Below are positions 56,564 to 64,000 of a stretch of 64,000 bases of DNA, piece after piece. The translations under genes were made by a program, and so were the position numbers. The notes beneath the pieces are model-generated. The model was not told the DNA's origin and did no database searches. It saw only the letters and a list, made by a program, of their open reading frames with translations. The DNA is from Acidobacteriaceae bacterium (GTDB taxonomy: Bacteria; Acidobacteriota; Terriglobia; Terriglobales; Acidobacteriaceae), in the NCBI GenBank assembly GCA_030041435.1, contig JASHNW010000062.1:1-64000 (forward strand), in the 5' to 3' direction. Position 1 is the stretch's first letter. Each line of letters starts with the position of its first letter.

Positions 56564-59500
56564 CGCTGCATCGCCCCCTGGCTCGCGCCATTCTCATCGT
56601 TCAGAGCATTGCGAAACGGATCCGGCGTCACGTAGCGCGTCTGCCACGTCAGCCAGTCATCCGGATGATGCCGATAAACCCATTCGTCCTCGAGCGGCGC
56701 AGGTGGCGTGTCGTACTCCGTCCGCGCGTGATATGGCAGCGGCAACACTGTGGCCGAATCCGTCGAGTTGTAGTCGCCGTCCTTGATCCATCCATCGCCG
56801 GCGATCACGAAATCGCGCACCCATCCCGCAGGCGGCGGAGCAGGAGCTGGGAACTCGAGCGCGAGTTCGTCCCCCGCATTCATAATCACGTACCGATCGT
56901 CCACCTTCCTGAGCAGCTCGCGCACGTCGCCGTAGCGCGTGTAGTAGCCTTCGAGATCCCGCCAGATCTGCGTAGTCGACGCAATTTGGTTGTAGTCCGG
57001 AATCTCAGGCGATGACGCATTGGGCTGATGAATGACGGAATATCCGCGATAGTGCAAATCGGCCAGCGACGGCGCAATGCGGGTGATCTTCAGTGGCGTC
57101 TCCGGCAGCCCCCGCGCCCACTGGATCTGATCCCAGTAGATTTCGAGGTTCGTCCGCAGCCGCACCTTGCGCGGCGTTCCTGGCCGGAAGATCCCGGTCA
57201 GATCGATCAGGCAAATTTTGTTGCGGCCCGCGGGGAATCCCAGATTCGGCCGCACCGTGACCCATCCGCCGCGGCCGTCGGGTACTTCGAGGCTCAGCGG
57301 CTGTGGCTGCTCGTGATGCCCCTGGCTCAGCGCCACATTGATCGACGAGTCCGACGGGTGCAGCCACCCGCGCGCAATCAGGTACAGCGGCCCTGTCGCC
57401 GGCACATCGTCGCCCAGGTCGATCTCCACATAGTGATCGCGCGTAATGCCCTGGTACTGCCCGCGCCCAAACGTGTCGAGATACTTCCCGTCGAGCGATC
57501 GCAGAATCCCTGTCACGTCGTTGCCGCGGTCGTCCACGGCGCGTGCAATCGCATGCGGCTCATCGGTCGCGGTAATGGCGAGCTTCACCGGCGGCACTAC
57601 AAAACGTTCATCGGTGAACACCTCGGTCCCCGCCGGATGATCCACCGTCATCATCTCCAGCCAGTCGTAGTAATACGTCTCCCACAGCTCGCCGGTGATG
57701 CGCAGATCGTACGCGCTGTCGCGCGCCACAAGATCGTTGCGCGGAATCTTGTACCACTCCTGCGTCGCCGCGATGCGCGCCGGCCCCAGCGCGTTGATGC
57801 GCAGCCCGATCGCCGATCCCCACGGCACCGTGTCCTTCACAAACTTGAATTCCTTGCCGTCCCACGTAAAGAGAAACGGACACGATCCCTTCAGCCGCTG
57901 CTGCGCCAGCACTTCCTGGTCGGCGTGCAGCTGGAACTCCGCGTTGACCGTCCCATTAGGCCACAGGATCCGCGCCACATCCGTCTCCGTCCACGTACCG
58001 AGGCCGAAGTGCTCTTCCGGCCCGGTGATCGCCTGCGCCTGCAGCAGCAGCCCCGAGCGAATCTCCACCACGCCGCCGACCCCGAACGAATTGATGCGCT
58101 GGTCCCCGGTCGCCTGCACTGCGCGCGTGCGAATCGTCTGCCAGTGGTAGTTCTTCGTTCCCTGATTGACGGCTTTCACGGGATGTCCGTTCGCGTCGAG
58201 GCCCAGCAAATCCAGGCGCCCCGTATCATCCACATCCGCCGCCGCAAACACCTGCTCCGGCTCTGCGGGATGCTCCATCGGGACGTACGAGCCGTTCGGT
58301 TTCTCCAGCCAGATCAGCGTGCCCACCTCCGGATGCGTTGTTCCGGCCTGTTCCAGAATGAAATCGACCCCGCCGTTATTGTCCAGGTCCGCCATCCCCA
58401 GTCGAACCGGTCCGTTGAGAGCCCGGGCAGGATAGGGAACCCGCGCCAGCACAGTCGTCGACCATGCGCCGTGATCGTCCACCATGCGTGCAATCGATCC
58501 ATCCGTCAGCACCGCCAGCAAATCGAGCCTGCCGCTGTGACGTGTGTCTGCCGCTGCAATGGCCTTCACCGCTCCGCCGCCAACCGGCTGCGCAATCTCA
58601 CGAAACACGCCCGCGCGCTCGTTGTGGAACACGTGCAGATGCCCCGCGGCATCGATCAGTGAAGCATCGGGATTGCCGTCGCCGTCGAGATCCGCCCACA
58701 CAAACTGTCGGACTCCCGAGACGCCGGCAAATGGATGGATCGGCGTAAACGTCCCGTCGCCGTTGTTGCGCAGCACCGTGGGCAGCCCGCTCTCCGCACC
58801 CAGAACGATGTCGAGGTCGCCATCCGCCTCGATGTCGACGCCCCACGCGCCCGTCCAGTCGCCGTGCAGGATTGACTGCGGCAGCTTCGTCTCCGCCGTC
58901 ACATCGGTGAATTTTTGCGGCGAGTCCTGGCGCAGGAAGCGCACCCCGCCGGCGCCGGCCAGCACCAAATCCGTCTTAAAGTCGTAATTGAAGTCCACCG
59001 GCAGCACAGATTCCGGACCCGGAGCAATCGCCTTCGCTCCCCCGGGAAAGGCAAACGACGGGCCACCTGCCAGCTGCACGGTCTTCGCATTCGCTGTCAT
59101 CACCACCGGCGCATGCGAATCGCCGAGCCACACCGCGCCGATCCAGTCCCACGTCTGATTCTGTGGATTCGCCAGCATCTCAGGCACGAACTTCATGGCC
59201 ATGTCCGGCGCGGACGGCTGCCGCCACGGCACAGCCATGGCCAGGAAAGTTACAAACGGCTCCGCCTCTTCGCCCGGCGCCGCATGGATCGCCGCCACCT
59301 CCTGGCGAAATGCCGGAAGCTGCATCAGCACGTTCTTGAGAAAGATGCTTCGCGTGGCTGCCATCTGCGGAGGTCCGCTCGCCGCAGCCGCCTGCAAATC
59401 CGCCAGCCGCTGCTTTGCATCCGCGGGCCAGTTCGCCGACTGCTCCGCGATCCGGGCCATCGCCTCATGCAGGGTCGCCGCATCGCCGCGTTTGGCTGCG

Positions 59501-60057
59501 ATCCGGCTCAACTCCAGCAGAGCTGCCAGGTTCGTGGGCTGCTCCGCCAGAATCTGTTGCATGATCTGCTCGAACTCAGCTGCGCTGTCCGCCGCGTCCT
59601 GCCGCTCGATCTCCTGCGCCAGGGAGTATTGCATGCGCGCATTGCGCGGTTCGAGCGCCAGCGCCCGGCGAAAATAGCCGATAGCTGCGGCGGAATTCCC
59701 GCGGTCGCTCTCCAGCAGGCCGAGCATATATTTGATGCGCGCATTGTCCTGCGCCAAAGTCTCTGCGCGATCCAGCCGCTGCTGCGCCAGGTCGTAGTTG
59801 CGTTGCCGCAGCGCCAGAATGCCCCAGTCTGCCCATGCCGCCGGCTCTCCCGGAGCCAGCTTCGCCGCCTCGCCAAGCGACACGTCGGCGAGCGCATCGT
59901 TGCCTACCTGCAGCGCCGCCAGCCCCACATAAAATGCCCGGATGAACTGCGTGTATTGCGGCGACCGCGCCGAGGGCAGATCGGAGTGGCAACCCACGGT
60001 CAGCAGCACGGCCAAAGCCAGCGCCGCACTCAGCCGCTGCCGAACCCTCGCCTGCAT
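56560..60057 (-). CDS. Large TPR/FG-GAP/ASPIC-UnbV lipoprotein
   Basis: A 1165-residue exported lipoprotein. MQARVRQRLSAALALAVLL precedes the lipobox LLTVGC. The next 250 residues are TPR-like helical repeats (AAWADWGILALRQRNYDLAQ, AIGYFRRALALEPRNARMQY). A propeller with FG-GAP loops follows (FNYDFKTDLVLA, IEADGDLDIVLG, LDGDGNPDASLI, VDDTGRLDLLGL). An ASPIC/UnbV region (INSFGVGGVVEIRSG, VARILWPNGTVNAEF) comes at about 660-760. A final domain of about 400 residues starts at GSCPFLFTWDGKEFKFVKDT and is rich in beta strand and aromatic residues; I do not recognise it. The ATG at 60057 gives the best signal length; a TTG 45 bases upstream has a ribosome-binding site but adds polar residues. It is first in the cluster. 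Confidence 0.82.
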   Translation of the reverse strand: MQARVRQRLSAALALAVLLTVGCHSDLPSARSPQYTQFIRAFYVGLAALQVGNDALADVSLGEAAKLAPGEPAAWADWGILALRQRNYDLAQQRLDRAETLAQDNARIKYMLGLLESDRGNSAAAIGYFRRALALEPRNARMQYSLAQEIERQDAADSAAEFEQIMQQILAEQPTNLAALLELSRIAAKRGDAATLHEAMARIAEQSANWPADAKQRLADLQAAAASGPPQMAATRSIFLKNVLMQLPAFRQEVAAIHAAPGEEAEPFVTFLAMAVPWRQPSAPDMAMKFVPEMLANPQNQTWDWIGAVWLGDSHAPVVMTANAKTVQLAGGPSFAFPGGAKAIAPGPESVLPVDFNYDFKTDLVLAGAGGVRFLRQDSPQKFTDVTAETKLPQSILHGDWTGAWGVDIEADGDLDIVLGAESGLPTVLRNNGDGTFTPIHPFAGVSGVRQFVWADLDGDGNPDASLIDAAGHLHVFHNERAGVFREIAQPVGGGAVKAIAAADTRHSGRLDLLAVLTDGSIARMVDDHGAWSTTVLARVPYPARALNGPVRLGMADLDNNGGVDFILEQAGTTHPEVGTLIWLEKPNGSYVPMEHPAEPEQVFAAADVDDTGRLDLLGLDANGHPVKAVNQGTKNYHWQTIRTRAVQATGDQRINSFGVGGVVEIRSGLLLQAQAITGPEEHFGLGTWTETDVARILWPNGTVNAEFQLHADQEVLAQQRLKGSCPFLFTWDGKEFKFVKDTVPWGSAIGLRINALGPARIAATQEWYKIPRNDLVARDSAYDLRITGELWETYYYDWLEMMTVDHPAGTEVFTDERFVVPPVKLAITATDEPHAIARAVDDRGNDVTGILRSLDGKYLDTFGRGQYQGITRDHYVEIDLGDDVPATGPLYLIARGWLHPSDSSINVALSQGHHEQPQPLSLEVPDGRGGWVTVRPNLGFPAGRNKICLIDLTGIFRPGTPRKVRLRTNLEIYWDQIQWARGLPETPLKITRIAPSLADLHYRGYSVIHQPNASSPEIPDYNQIASTTQIWRDLEGYYTRYGDVRELLRKVDDRYVIMNAGDELALEFPAPAPPPAGWVRDFVIAGDGWIKDGDYNSTDSATVLPLPYHARTEYDTPPAPLEDEWVYRHHPDDWLTWQTRYVTPDPFRNALNDENGASQGAMQR

Positions 60058-60341
60058 GGCGCGTCTCGTCTCTGCTTCAGTTCCGGAGTATTTCTTTTGC
60101 AAGATCTCCTGCCGCTCGCGTCGCGATGTTGTTCTATTGTAGAGACTCGCCGGCAGGCATTTCTCTTCCCGCGTGCAGAACGCTGCTCACTCTATCGCAT
60201 CCACAACTCCGCTGTCGTCCTGTCGGAGTTTGATCTCGCCCTCAATCTTCCGACGGAGGCATGGCCCGCCACGTATGCGCCTCGCCAGGAGGAGACAAAA
60301 ATCCATCTTTAGTTGGTTGACTCCGCCGGCACCGTCCCGGC
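60058..60341. other. Divergent intergenic region
   Basis: About 280 bases between the FG-GAP cluster and the plus-strand barrel gene. On the minus strand TACAAT at 60136-60141 is a five-of-six -10 for the cluster, giving a start near 60129, but no good -35 precedes it. Nothing else is recognised. Confidence 0.4.
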
Positions 60342-61190
60342 ATGCTTGCGAAACCCATGCTCAAAGCCTCCGCTACCTGGTTCCTTCTTCTGGCCGCTGC
60401 CGTTGCTGCTCCGGCCCAGAGTAACTTCTTCAATAAGTGGGAAGCTCGCACCGCCGCCACGCAGTCCAAACAGCCCCCATGGCCTCCGCCTCTCGCAACA
60501 ACCTATGTCGGGCTCATTCAGGTGTACCGCACGGACTTCAGCCGGCAGATCAGCCCCACCCACGTCACCACGTGGAACTACGACAGCAGCAAGGGACTGA
60601 ACCTGATTCCCTGGGCCAGGACCGAGTTCGACTTCAACCTGCCACCGTTTATCACACACAGTAGTCCGAAGACGATCGATGGCGCCGGCGATACGTCGTT
60701 CCTCGGTAAGTACCGGATTCTCAGCGGCAATAGCCAGCACGGAAATTACGTGGTCAGCGCCTTCGTCTCCAGCACCATCCCGACGGGCAGCTACAAGAAT
60801 GGCACTCCCGTCGCGACGGTCGGCCCCGGACTGGGCGTGGGCAAAGGCTTCGGACGCTTCGATGTGCAAACCACACTCAGCGCCACGCTGCCCACCGGCG
60901 AAACCCCCAAACTTGGACGCCCGGTTGCGTGGAATACGGCGGGACAGTATCACCTGGGCAAGTATTTGTGGCCCGAACTGGAGTTCAACGCGACCTACTA
61001 TCACGGCGGCCCGAATGACGGTAAGTCGCAGGCCTTTATGACGCCCGGTCTGCTGGGGGTCCACAAGCTGCGCCCCAGCGTTGAGTCCAGCCGCCTGGTC
61101 CTCTGCCTCGGAGGTGGCGTGCAGATCGCCACCAGCCAATTCCACACCTACAACCACGGGCTTCTCTTTACCGGGCGCCTGGTCTTCTGA
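60342..61190 (+). CDS. Outer-membrane beta-barrel-like protein
   Basis: A 282-residue exported protein. A signal peptide (KASATWFLLLAAAVAAPAQS) is followed by alternating strands typical of a small barrel: YVVSAFVSSTIPTGSY, VQTTLSATLPTGETP, LWPELEFNATYYHGG. It ends LLFTGRLVF with a terminal Phe, as barrels do. It resembles proteins annotated as MetA-pathway phenol degradation or transporter-like barrels, with the SFLGKYRILSGN segment matching. No substrate can be assigned. It lies divergent to the FG-GAP cluster and upstream of rplU with about 240 bases between. Confidence 0.7.
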   Translation: MLAKPMLKASATWFLLLAAAVAAPAQSNFFNKWEARTAATQSKQPPWPPPLATTYVGLIQVYRTDFSRQISPTHVTTWNYDSSKGLNLIPWARTEFDFNLPPFITHSSPKTIDGAGDTSFLGKYRILSGNSQHGNYVVSAFVSSTIPTGSYKNGTPVATVGPGLGVGKGFGRFDVQTTLSATLPTGETPKLGRPVAWNTAGQYHLGKYLWPELEFNATYYHGGPNDGKSQAFMTPGLLGVHKLRPSVESSRLVLCLGGGVQIATSQFHTYNHGLLFTGRLVF

Positions 61191-61250
61191 TCGAGCTGTG
61201 CGGCGGCGCTCAGCATCTCCCCTGCGGCTCCGGCGCCGCAGGCGCGCTGG

Positions 61251-61279
61251 TTGACCACCACCGCCGTTCCCGATAAACT
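61251..61279 (+). promoter_or_regulatory. Sigma-70-type promoter for rplU-rpmA
   Basis: TTGACC (61251-61256) and TAAACT (61274-61279) are separated by exactly 17 bases. Transcription should start near 61286, giving a leader of about 145 bases before rplU, long enough to hold regulatory structure, though no known leader RNA is recognised. Confidence 0.7.
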
Positions 61280-61430
61280 AAATTGGTTTGGCGATTCTGC
61301 CCGTCCCGTGTGTCCCCGGGGCTTCTCTGGCGGTTGGCAGGCTGGAGAGACGCAAGGTATCTGCCCAGCACAGTTTACTGCAGCGCGCCGCCGGTTTGCC
61401 GGTTTCAGCGTTTTGCGCGCCGGAGGGTTT

Positions 61431-61754
61431 ATGTACGCCGTCATTCGCACTGGTGGTAAGCAGTACCGGGTCGCTCCCGGCGATGTGGTCAGGGTCGAGT
61501 CCGTCTCGGCTGCCGAGAATGGCTCAGTCGAGTTCGCCGACGTTCTGGCCTTTTCCGGAGACTCCGGCTCGCTGGTGAAGCCGCAGTCGGCCAAAGTGCT
61601 CGGCACCGTGGTTGCCGAAGGCCGCGGCGATAAGATCCTGGTCTTCCATTTCAAGCGCAAGAAGCAGTACAAAAAGCTCCAGGGTCACCGCCAGGGCTTC
61701 ACCCAGGTGCGCATCAGCGAAATTCAGGTGGACGGCAACAGCTACACCGCCTAA
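61431..61754 (+). CDS. rplU: 50S ribosomal protein L21
   Basis: A 107-residue ribosomal protein. MYAVIRTGGKQYRV and the basic segment FKRKKQYKKLQGHRQGFTQV are the L21 signature. GGAGGG lies just upstream of the ATG. It forms an operon with rpmA 51 bases downstream, the usual order; obgE, often third, is elsewhere in the window. Confidence 0.97.
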   Translation: MYAVIRTGGKQYRVAPGDVVRVESVSAAENGSVEFADVLAFSGDSGSLVKPQSAKVLGTVVAEGRGDKILVFHFKRKKQYKKLQGHRQGFTQVRISEIQVDGNSYTA

Positions 61755-61805
61755 CCGGCGATCAAATTTTGTGTCCGCCGCACGCGGACCTCAGGAACAG
61801 CACAG

Positions 61806-62069
61806 ATGGCACACAAAAAAGGTTTAGGCAGCTCCAGGAATGGCCGCGATTCCAACGCACAGCGCCTCGGCGTCAAGATTTTCGCGGGCCAGATCGTCAC
61901 CGGCGGCTCCATCATCGTGCGCCAGCGCGGCACGAAGCTGAAGCCCGGCCTTAACGTCGGCCGCGGCAGCGACGATACGCTTTTCGCCAAAATCGATGGC
62001 CGCGTCAAGTTCATCGATCGTGGCCGCACCGGGCGCTTTGTCGCCGTCGAGCCGGCCGCAGCCGAATAG
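61806..62069 (+). CDS. rpmA: 50S ribosomal protein L27
   Basis: An 87-residue ribosomal protein near the peptidyl transferase centre. [20 protein letters not shown] is the L27 N-terminus, here without the Firmicute-type cleaved extension. [19 protein letters not shown] is the central signature. It follows rplU. Confidence 0.97.
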   Translation: MAHKKGLGSSRNGRDSNAQRLGVKIFAGQIVTGGSIIVRQRGTKLKPGLNVGRGSDDTLFAKIDGRVKFIDRGRTGRFVAVEPAAAE

Positions 62070-62195
62070 CCCCCGCTTCATCGCCTCACCAGGCTGGGCT
62101 CCAGTGAGTTCGGCGTTTTTCACTTCCTGAGAAAGGCTGCGGCAGCCCCGCCTCCGACACCTCGATTTCCATCGCAGGCCAGCCTCCGGGCCCCT

Positions 62196-63062
62196 TCAGG
62201 ATGCTCGCTGTGTCGGTCCTGGGCCGGCGCCCTCCGGTGGCTTCGATTCCAGCCTGTGCACGATGAGGGGCCGTGTCAGGGCGCTGTGAGCAATCCGATC
62301 CCACATCCGAAGTGTGTCGCTCCACCGAAAAGCCGTGGCCACCTCCTCCGGAAGGAAAGCATAGGCGGTCAGCAGGAGCAGGGCTCCGTACGTGGCCCCC
62401 TCCTGCGCCAGGTTCGTCCACCCGCTCACTCCGGCGACGTGAAACCACGACGTGATCAGCGTCATGGAGGGTTCGATGCAAAGTCCGGCCAGCAGAGCGA
62501 ACAGGCGGCTTCTCAGGGTAAGCCCCAGGCGCAGTCCGAGAGCCGTAACGAACCCGATCGGCAGCAACTGAGCCAGACCGATGGCGCCAGTGAAACGAAA
62601 AAGCGCAATCGGGACTCGGTGCGTCGAGAGCGTCAGTGGCACCCCGATGGCATCCGGAATGGTCAGGAGGATCCCCGCGGCAACGATCCAGCGGTAGCCC
62701 GTCTCGCCCAGCGTCAGGAGCCCGGAAAGCGGGCTCAGCAGATGCCTCAGCACCGCCCGGCCAACGCGGAACAGATACCCCATCACCACGAAGTAGCCCA
62801 GCCAATAGCCGCAAACATAGAGCCATGCCGAGTGCAACCACCTGACAGCGAAGAACTGCGGAGCATAGGTCAACACAAGGAACCAAAGTGCAAAACCGAA
62901 GCGCGCGATCAGGTAATCGCCAACTTCCGGGAGAAACTGCCTGCGGCTGCGTTTTCTGCAGGCGGCGAGAACCCCGAAGATGGCCGCCGGTTCACCTAAT
63001 TCGAGAGGGCGCAGGATCAGTTGAGAGTGTGTGAAGCGTCCGATACCGGGCAGAAGAAACAT
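62196..63062 (-). CDS. Uncharacterised multi-pass membrane protein
   Basis: A 288-residue protein with about seven membrane helices and a polar C-terminal tail. The family is not recognised. YLIARFGFALWFLVLTYAPQ, VCGYWLGYFVVMGYLFRVGR and LRLGLTLRSRLFALLAGLCIEPSMTL (shown in parts) correspond in order and spacing to segments of the protein at 63139-64000, so the two look like paralogs. The ATG at 63062 has no strong ribosome-binding site. A sensory or receptor-like role is possible from topology, but nothing shows it. Confidence 0.65.
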   Translation of the reverse strand: MFLLPGIGRFTHSQLILRPLELGEPAAIFGVLAACRKRSRRQFLPEVGDYLIARFGFALWFLVLTYAPQFFAVRWLHSAWLYVCGYWLGYFVVMGYLFRVGRAVLRHLLSPLSGLLTLGETGYRWIVAAGILLTIPDAIGVPLTLSTHRVPIALFRFTGAIGLAQLLPIGFVTALGLRLGLTLRSRLFALLAGLCIEPSMTLITSWFHVAGVSGWTNLAQEGATYGALLLLTAYAFLPEEVATAFRWSDTLRMWDRIAHSALTRPLIVHRLESKPPEGAGPGPTQRAS

Positions 63063-63092
63063 CGTCAAACAGTCGAGGCTGTCGTCAAAACG

Positions 63093-63117
63093 AAAAGCCC
63101 CGGATTCCGGGGCTTTT
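63093..63117 (-). terminator. Rho-independent terminator
   Basis: AAAAGCCCCGGA and TCCGGGGCTTTT form a perfect 12-base inverted repeat around one base, with A-run and T-run flanks, so it could act on both strands. On the minus strand it lies 22 bases after the stop of the gene at 63139. Confidence 0.85.
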
Positions 63118-63138
63118 CTGTCGGGAATTGCGCGGGCT

Positions 63139-64000
63139 TCAGTGCCCCACGACGATCGGGTTCTTCGCGAGGACTCGGTCCACCACGCCTTCGATGTCCT
63201 GCAGGAAGAAACCGCTCGGCTGCGCGGCCACGGCCACCTCCGGCGTTTGCCCGATTCCGCGGGCCAGCGCGTTCCAGCGCGCCATCGCCGAAGTAGGTGG
63301 CAACACGATCATGCTGCGCTCCGCTGACGGTTCCGGTACCAGGAAATACACCATCCAGGTCACCAGAACAAGAGTCGTCATGATCTGAAGAAAGCCGTTG
63401 ACCGGCGAATTCATCGCCGGGTACTTCGACAGCATGGCCGATGCGATCAGGTCCGCCGCTGCCTGCAGGCCAAAGCCGAGTCCAATGCCAAACAGCCGGC
63501 TGCGGAACGAGCGTCCGAGCGTGTGGATGGAAAGCGCGAGGAAGGCAAGCAGGCACAACTCCATGATGCTCACGCAGCGCATGAAGTGCGGCCCCAGCTG
63601 GCAGAGATAAAAGAGTGCGGCATCCTTAGTGCCCTGCGGCAGAGCAACTGCGCCCACTGAGATCACAACCGACACAATGCTGACCCAGCGAAATGCCACG
63701 AGACCAAGACGCCGCAACCCCGGTGCCGGCTCCATCACCCGCTTGAATACTTCCTGCACGACAAAGAAAATCGTGACAGCCATCACGATGTAGTTCAGCC
63801 AGTAACCATAGAAATAAATGGCGTACCGAACCGTACCCCACGATGGCATGCCGCCCCACAACACGCCGTCGAGCACAAGCAGCGTACTGCCGCGCACCAG
63901 GAAATACGTTCCCAAAGCGGGCAGGCGCCGCGCCGCGCCGGACTTCAAAAACGCAACGCCGACAATCAGCAGCAGAACCGGCTCCAGCTTGATCAAGAGC
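63139..64000 (-). CDS. Uncharacterised multi-pass membrane protein (N-terminus may lie beyond window)
   Basis: At least 285 residues with about seven membrane helices. YFLVRGSTLLVLDGVLWGG, FYGYWLNYIVMAVTIFFVVQ and SRLFGIGLGFGLQAAADLI (about two thirds along) parallel the neighbour at 62196-63062. A TTG at 63996 could be the start, but the frame stays open to the window edge, so the true start is probably outside. The soluble tail (PPTSAMARWNALARGIGQ) is short. A perfect terminator follows. Function is unknown. Confidence 0.65.
   Translation of the reverse strand, partial: LLIKLEPVLLLIVGVAFLKSGAARRLPALGTYFLVRGSTLLVLDGVLWGGMPSWGTVRYAIYFYGYWLNYIVMAVTIFFVVQEVFKRVMEPAPGLRRLGLVAFRWVSIVSVVISVGAVALPQGTKDAALFYLCQLGPHFMRCVSIMELCLLAFLALSIHTLGRSFRSRLFGIGLGFGLQAAADLIASAMLSKYPAMNSPVNGFLQIMTTLVLVTWMVYFLVPEPSAERSMIVLPPTSAMARWNALARGIGQTPEVAVAAQPSGFFLQDIEGVVDRVLAKNPIVVGH

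Noticed and set aside
62086-62886. Alternative minus-strand frame of 266 codons within the membrane-protein gene
   Set aside because: Arg/Gly/Ser-rich shadow with no hydrophobic segments. The overlapping frame gives seven clean membrane helices.

Overview
The window is about 64 kb of GC-rich bacterial chromosome, most likely from an acidobacterium (Acidobacteriota, probably class Terriglobia). This assignment is inferred from the gene types: two tandem Oar-like TonB-dependent receptors with an N-terminal carboxypeptidase-regulatory domain, several FG-GAP/ASPIC-UnbV (CRTAC1-type) lipoproteins, a merged bc/caa3 respiratory operon and an S9 peptidase. Housekeeping genes (alaS, dnaB, mnmG, obgE, rplU, rpmA, acpS, alr) show that it is chromosomal. 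I see no IS element, CRISPR array, tRNA or rRNA.

Layout. 1-6444 (minus strand): a nitrogen-oxide gene set read as narK, nirK with a fused cupredoxin, a cytochrome P450, a NarI-like membrane protein with a C-terminal CxxC tail, and a NasA-type molybdopterin nitrate reductase that runs off the left edge. 6493-7143: mostly non-coding, with a CRP/FNR-type dyad at each end. 7144-9210 (plus): an unknown small protein and a sialate O-acetylesterase. 9219-12731 (minus): hypCDEAB for [NiFe]-hydrogenase maturation, with its own CRP-type promoter. 12904-19303 (minus): glpK, an alpha-amino-acid ester hydrolase and alaS. 19470-20492: a methyltransferase. 20572-28504 (minus): a respiratory operon, coxB-coxA-coxC-unknown membrane protein-diheme cytochrome c-Rieske-cytochrome b/c fusion-ctaG. 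28839-36343: an unknown small protein, acpS, an alpha/beta hydrolase, alr, an NTF2-like protein, dnaB and mnmG. 36468-44236 (minus): two large TonB-dependent receptors. 44309-49801: obgE, two GT-C membrane proteins and an EAL/HDOD protein. 49953-52025: an S9 peptidase. 52039-60057 (minus): a four-gene cluster of three FG-GAP proteins and an RnfD/NqrB-like membrane protein. 60342-62069: an outer-membrane barrel-like protein and rplU-rpmA. 62196-64000 (minus): two related multi-pass membrane proteins, the second running off the right edge.

Two gene sets stand out. The first is the nitrate import, nitrate reduction, nitrite reduction and P450 operon. The P450 has a non-canonical I-helix and sits where a nitric-oxide-consuming enzyme would be expected. 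Similar CRP-type dyads (GTGA-N6-TCA) occur upstream of narK, of the gene at 7144 and of hypC, suggesting shared control of nitrogen-oxide and hydrogen metabolism. The second is the FG-GAP/RnfD-like cluster: three predicted exported beta-propeller proteins around a shortened flavin-complex-like membrane protein that lacks a visible SGAT flavinylation motif. It may be an uncharacterised envelope redox or transport assembly. Start sites were chosen from ribosome-binding sites, family N-termini and gene overlaps. Functions rest on motifs read by eye; no database search was possible.
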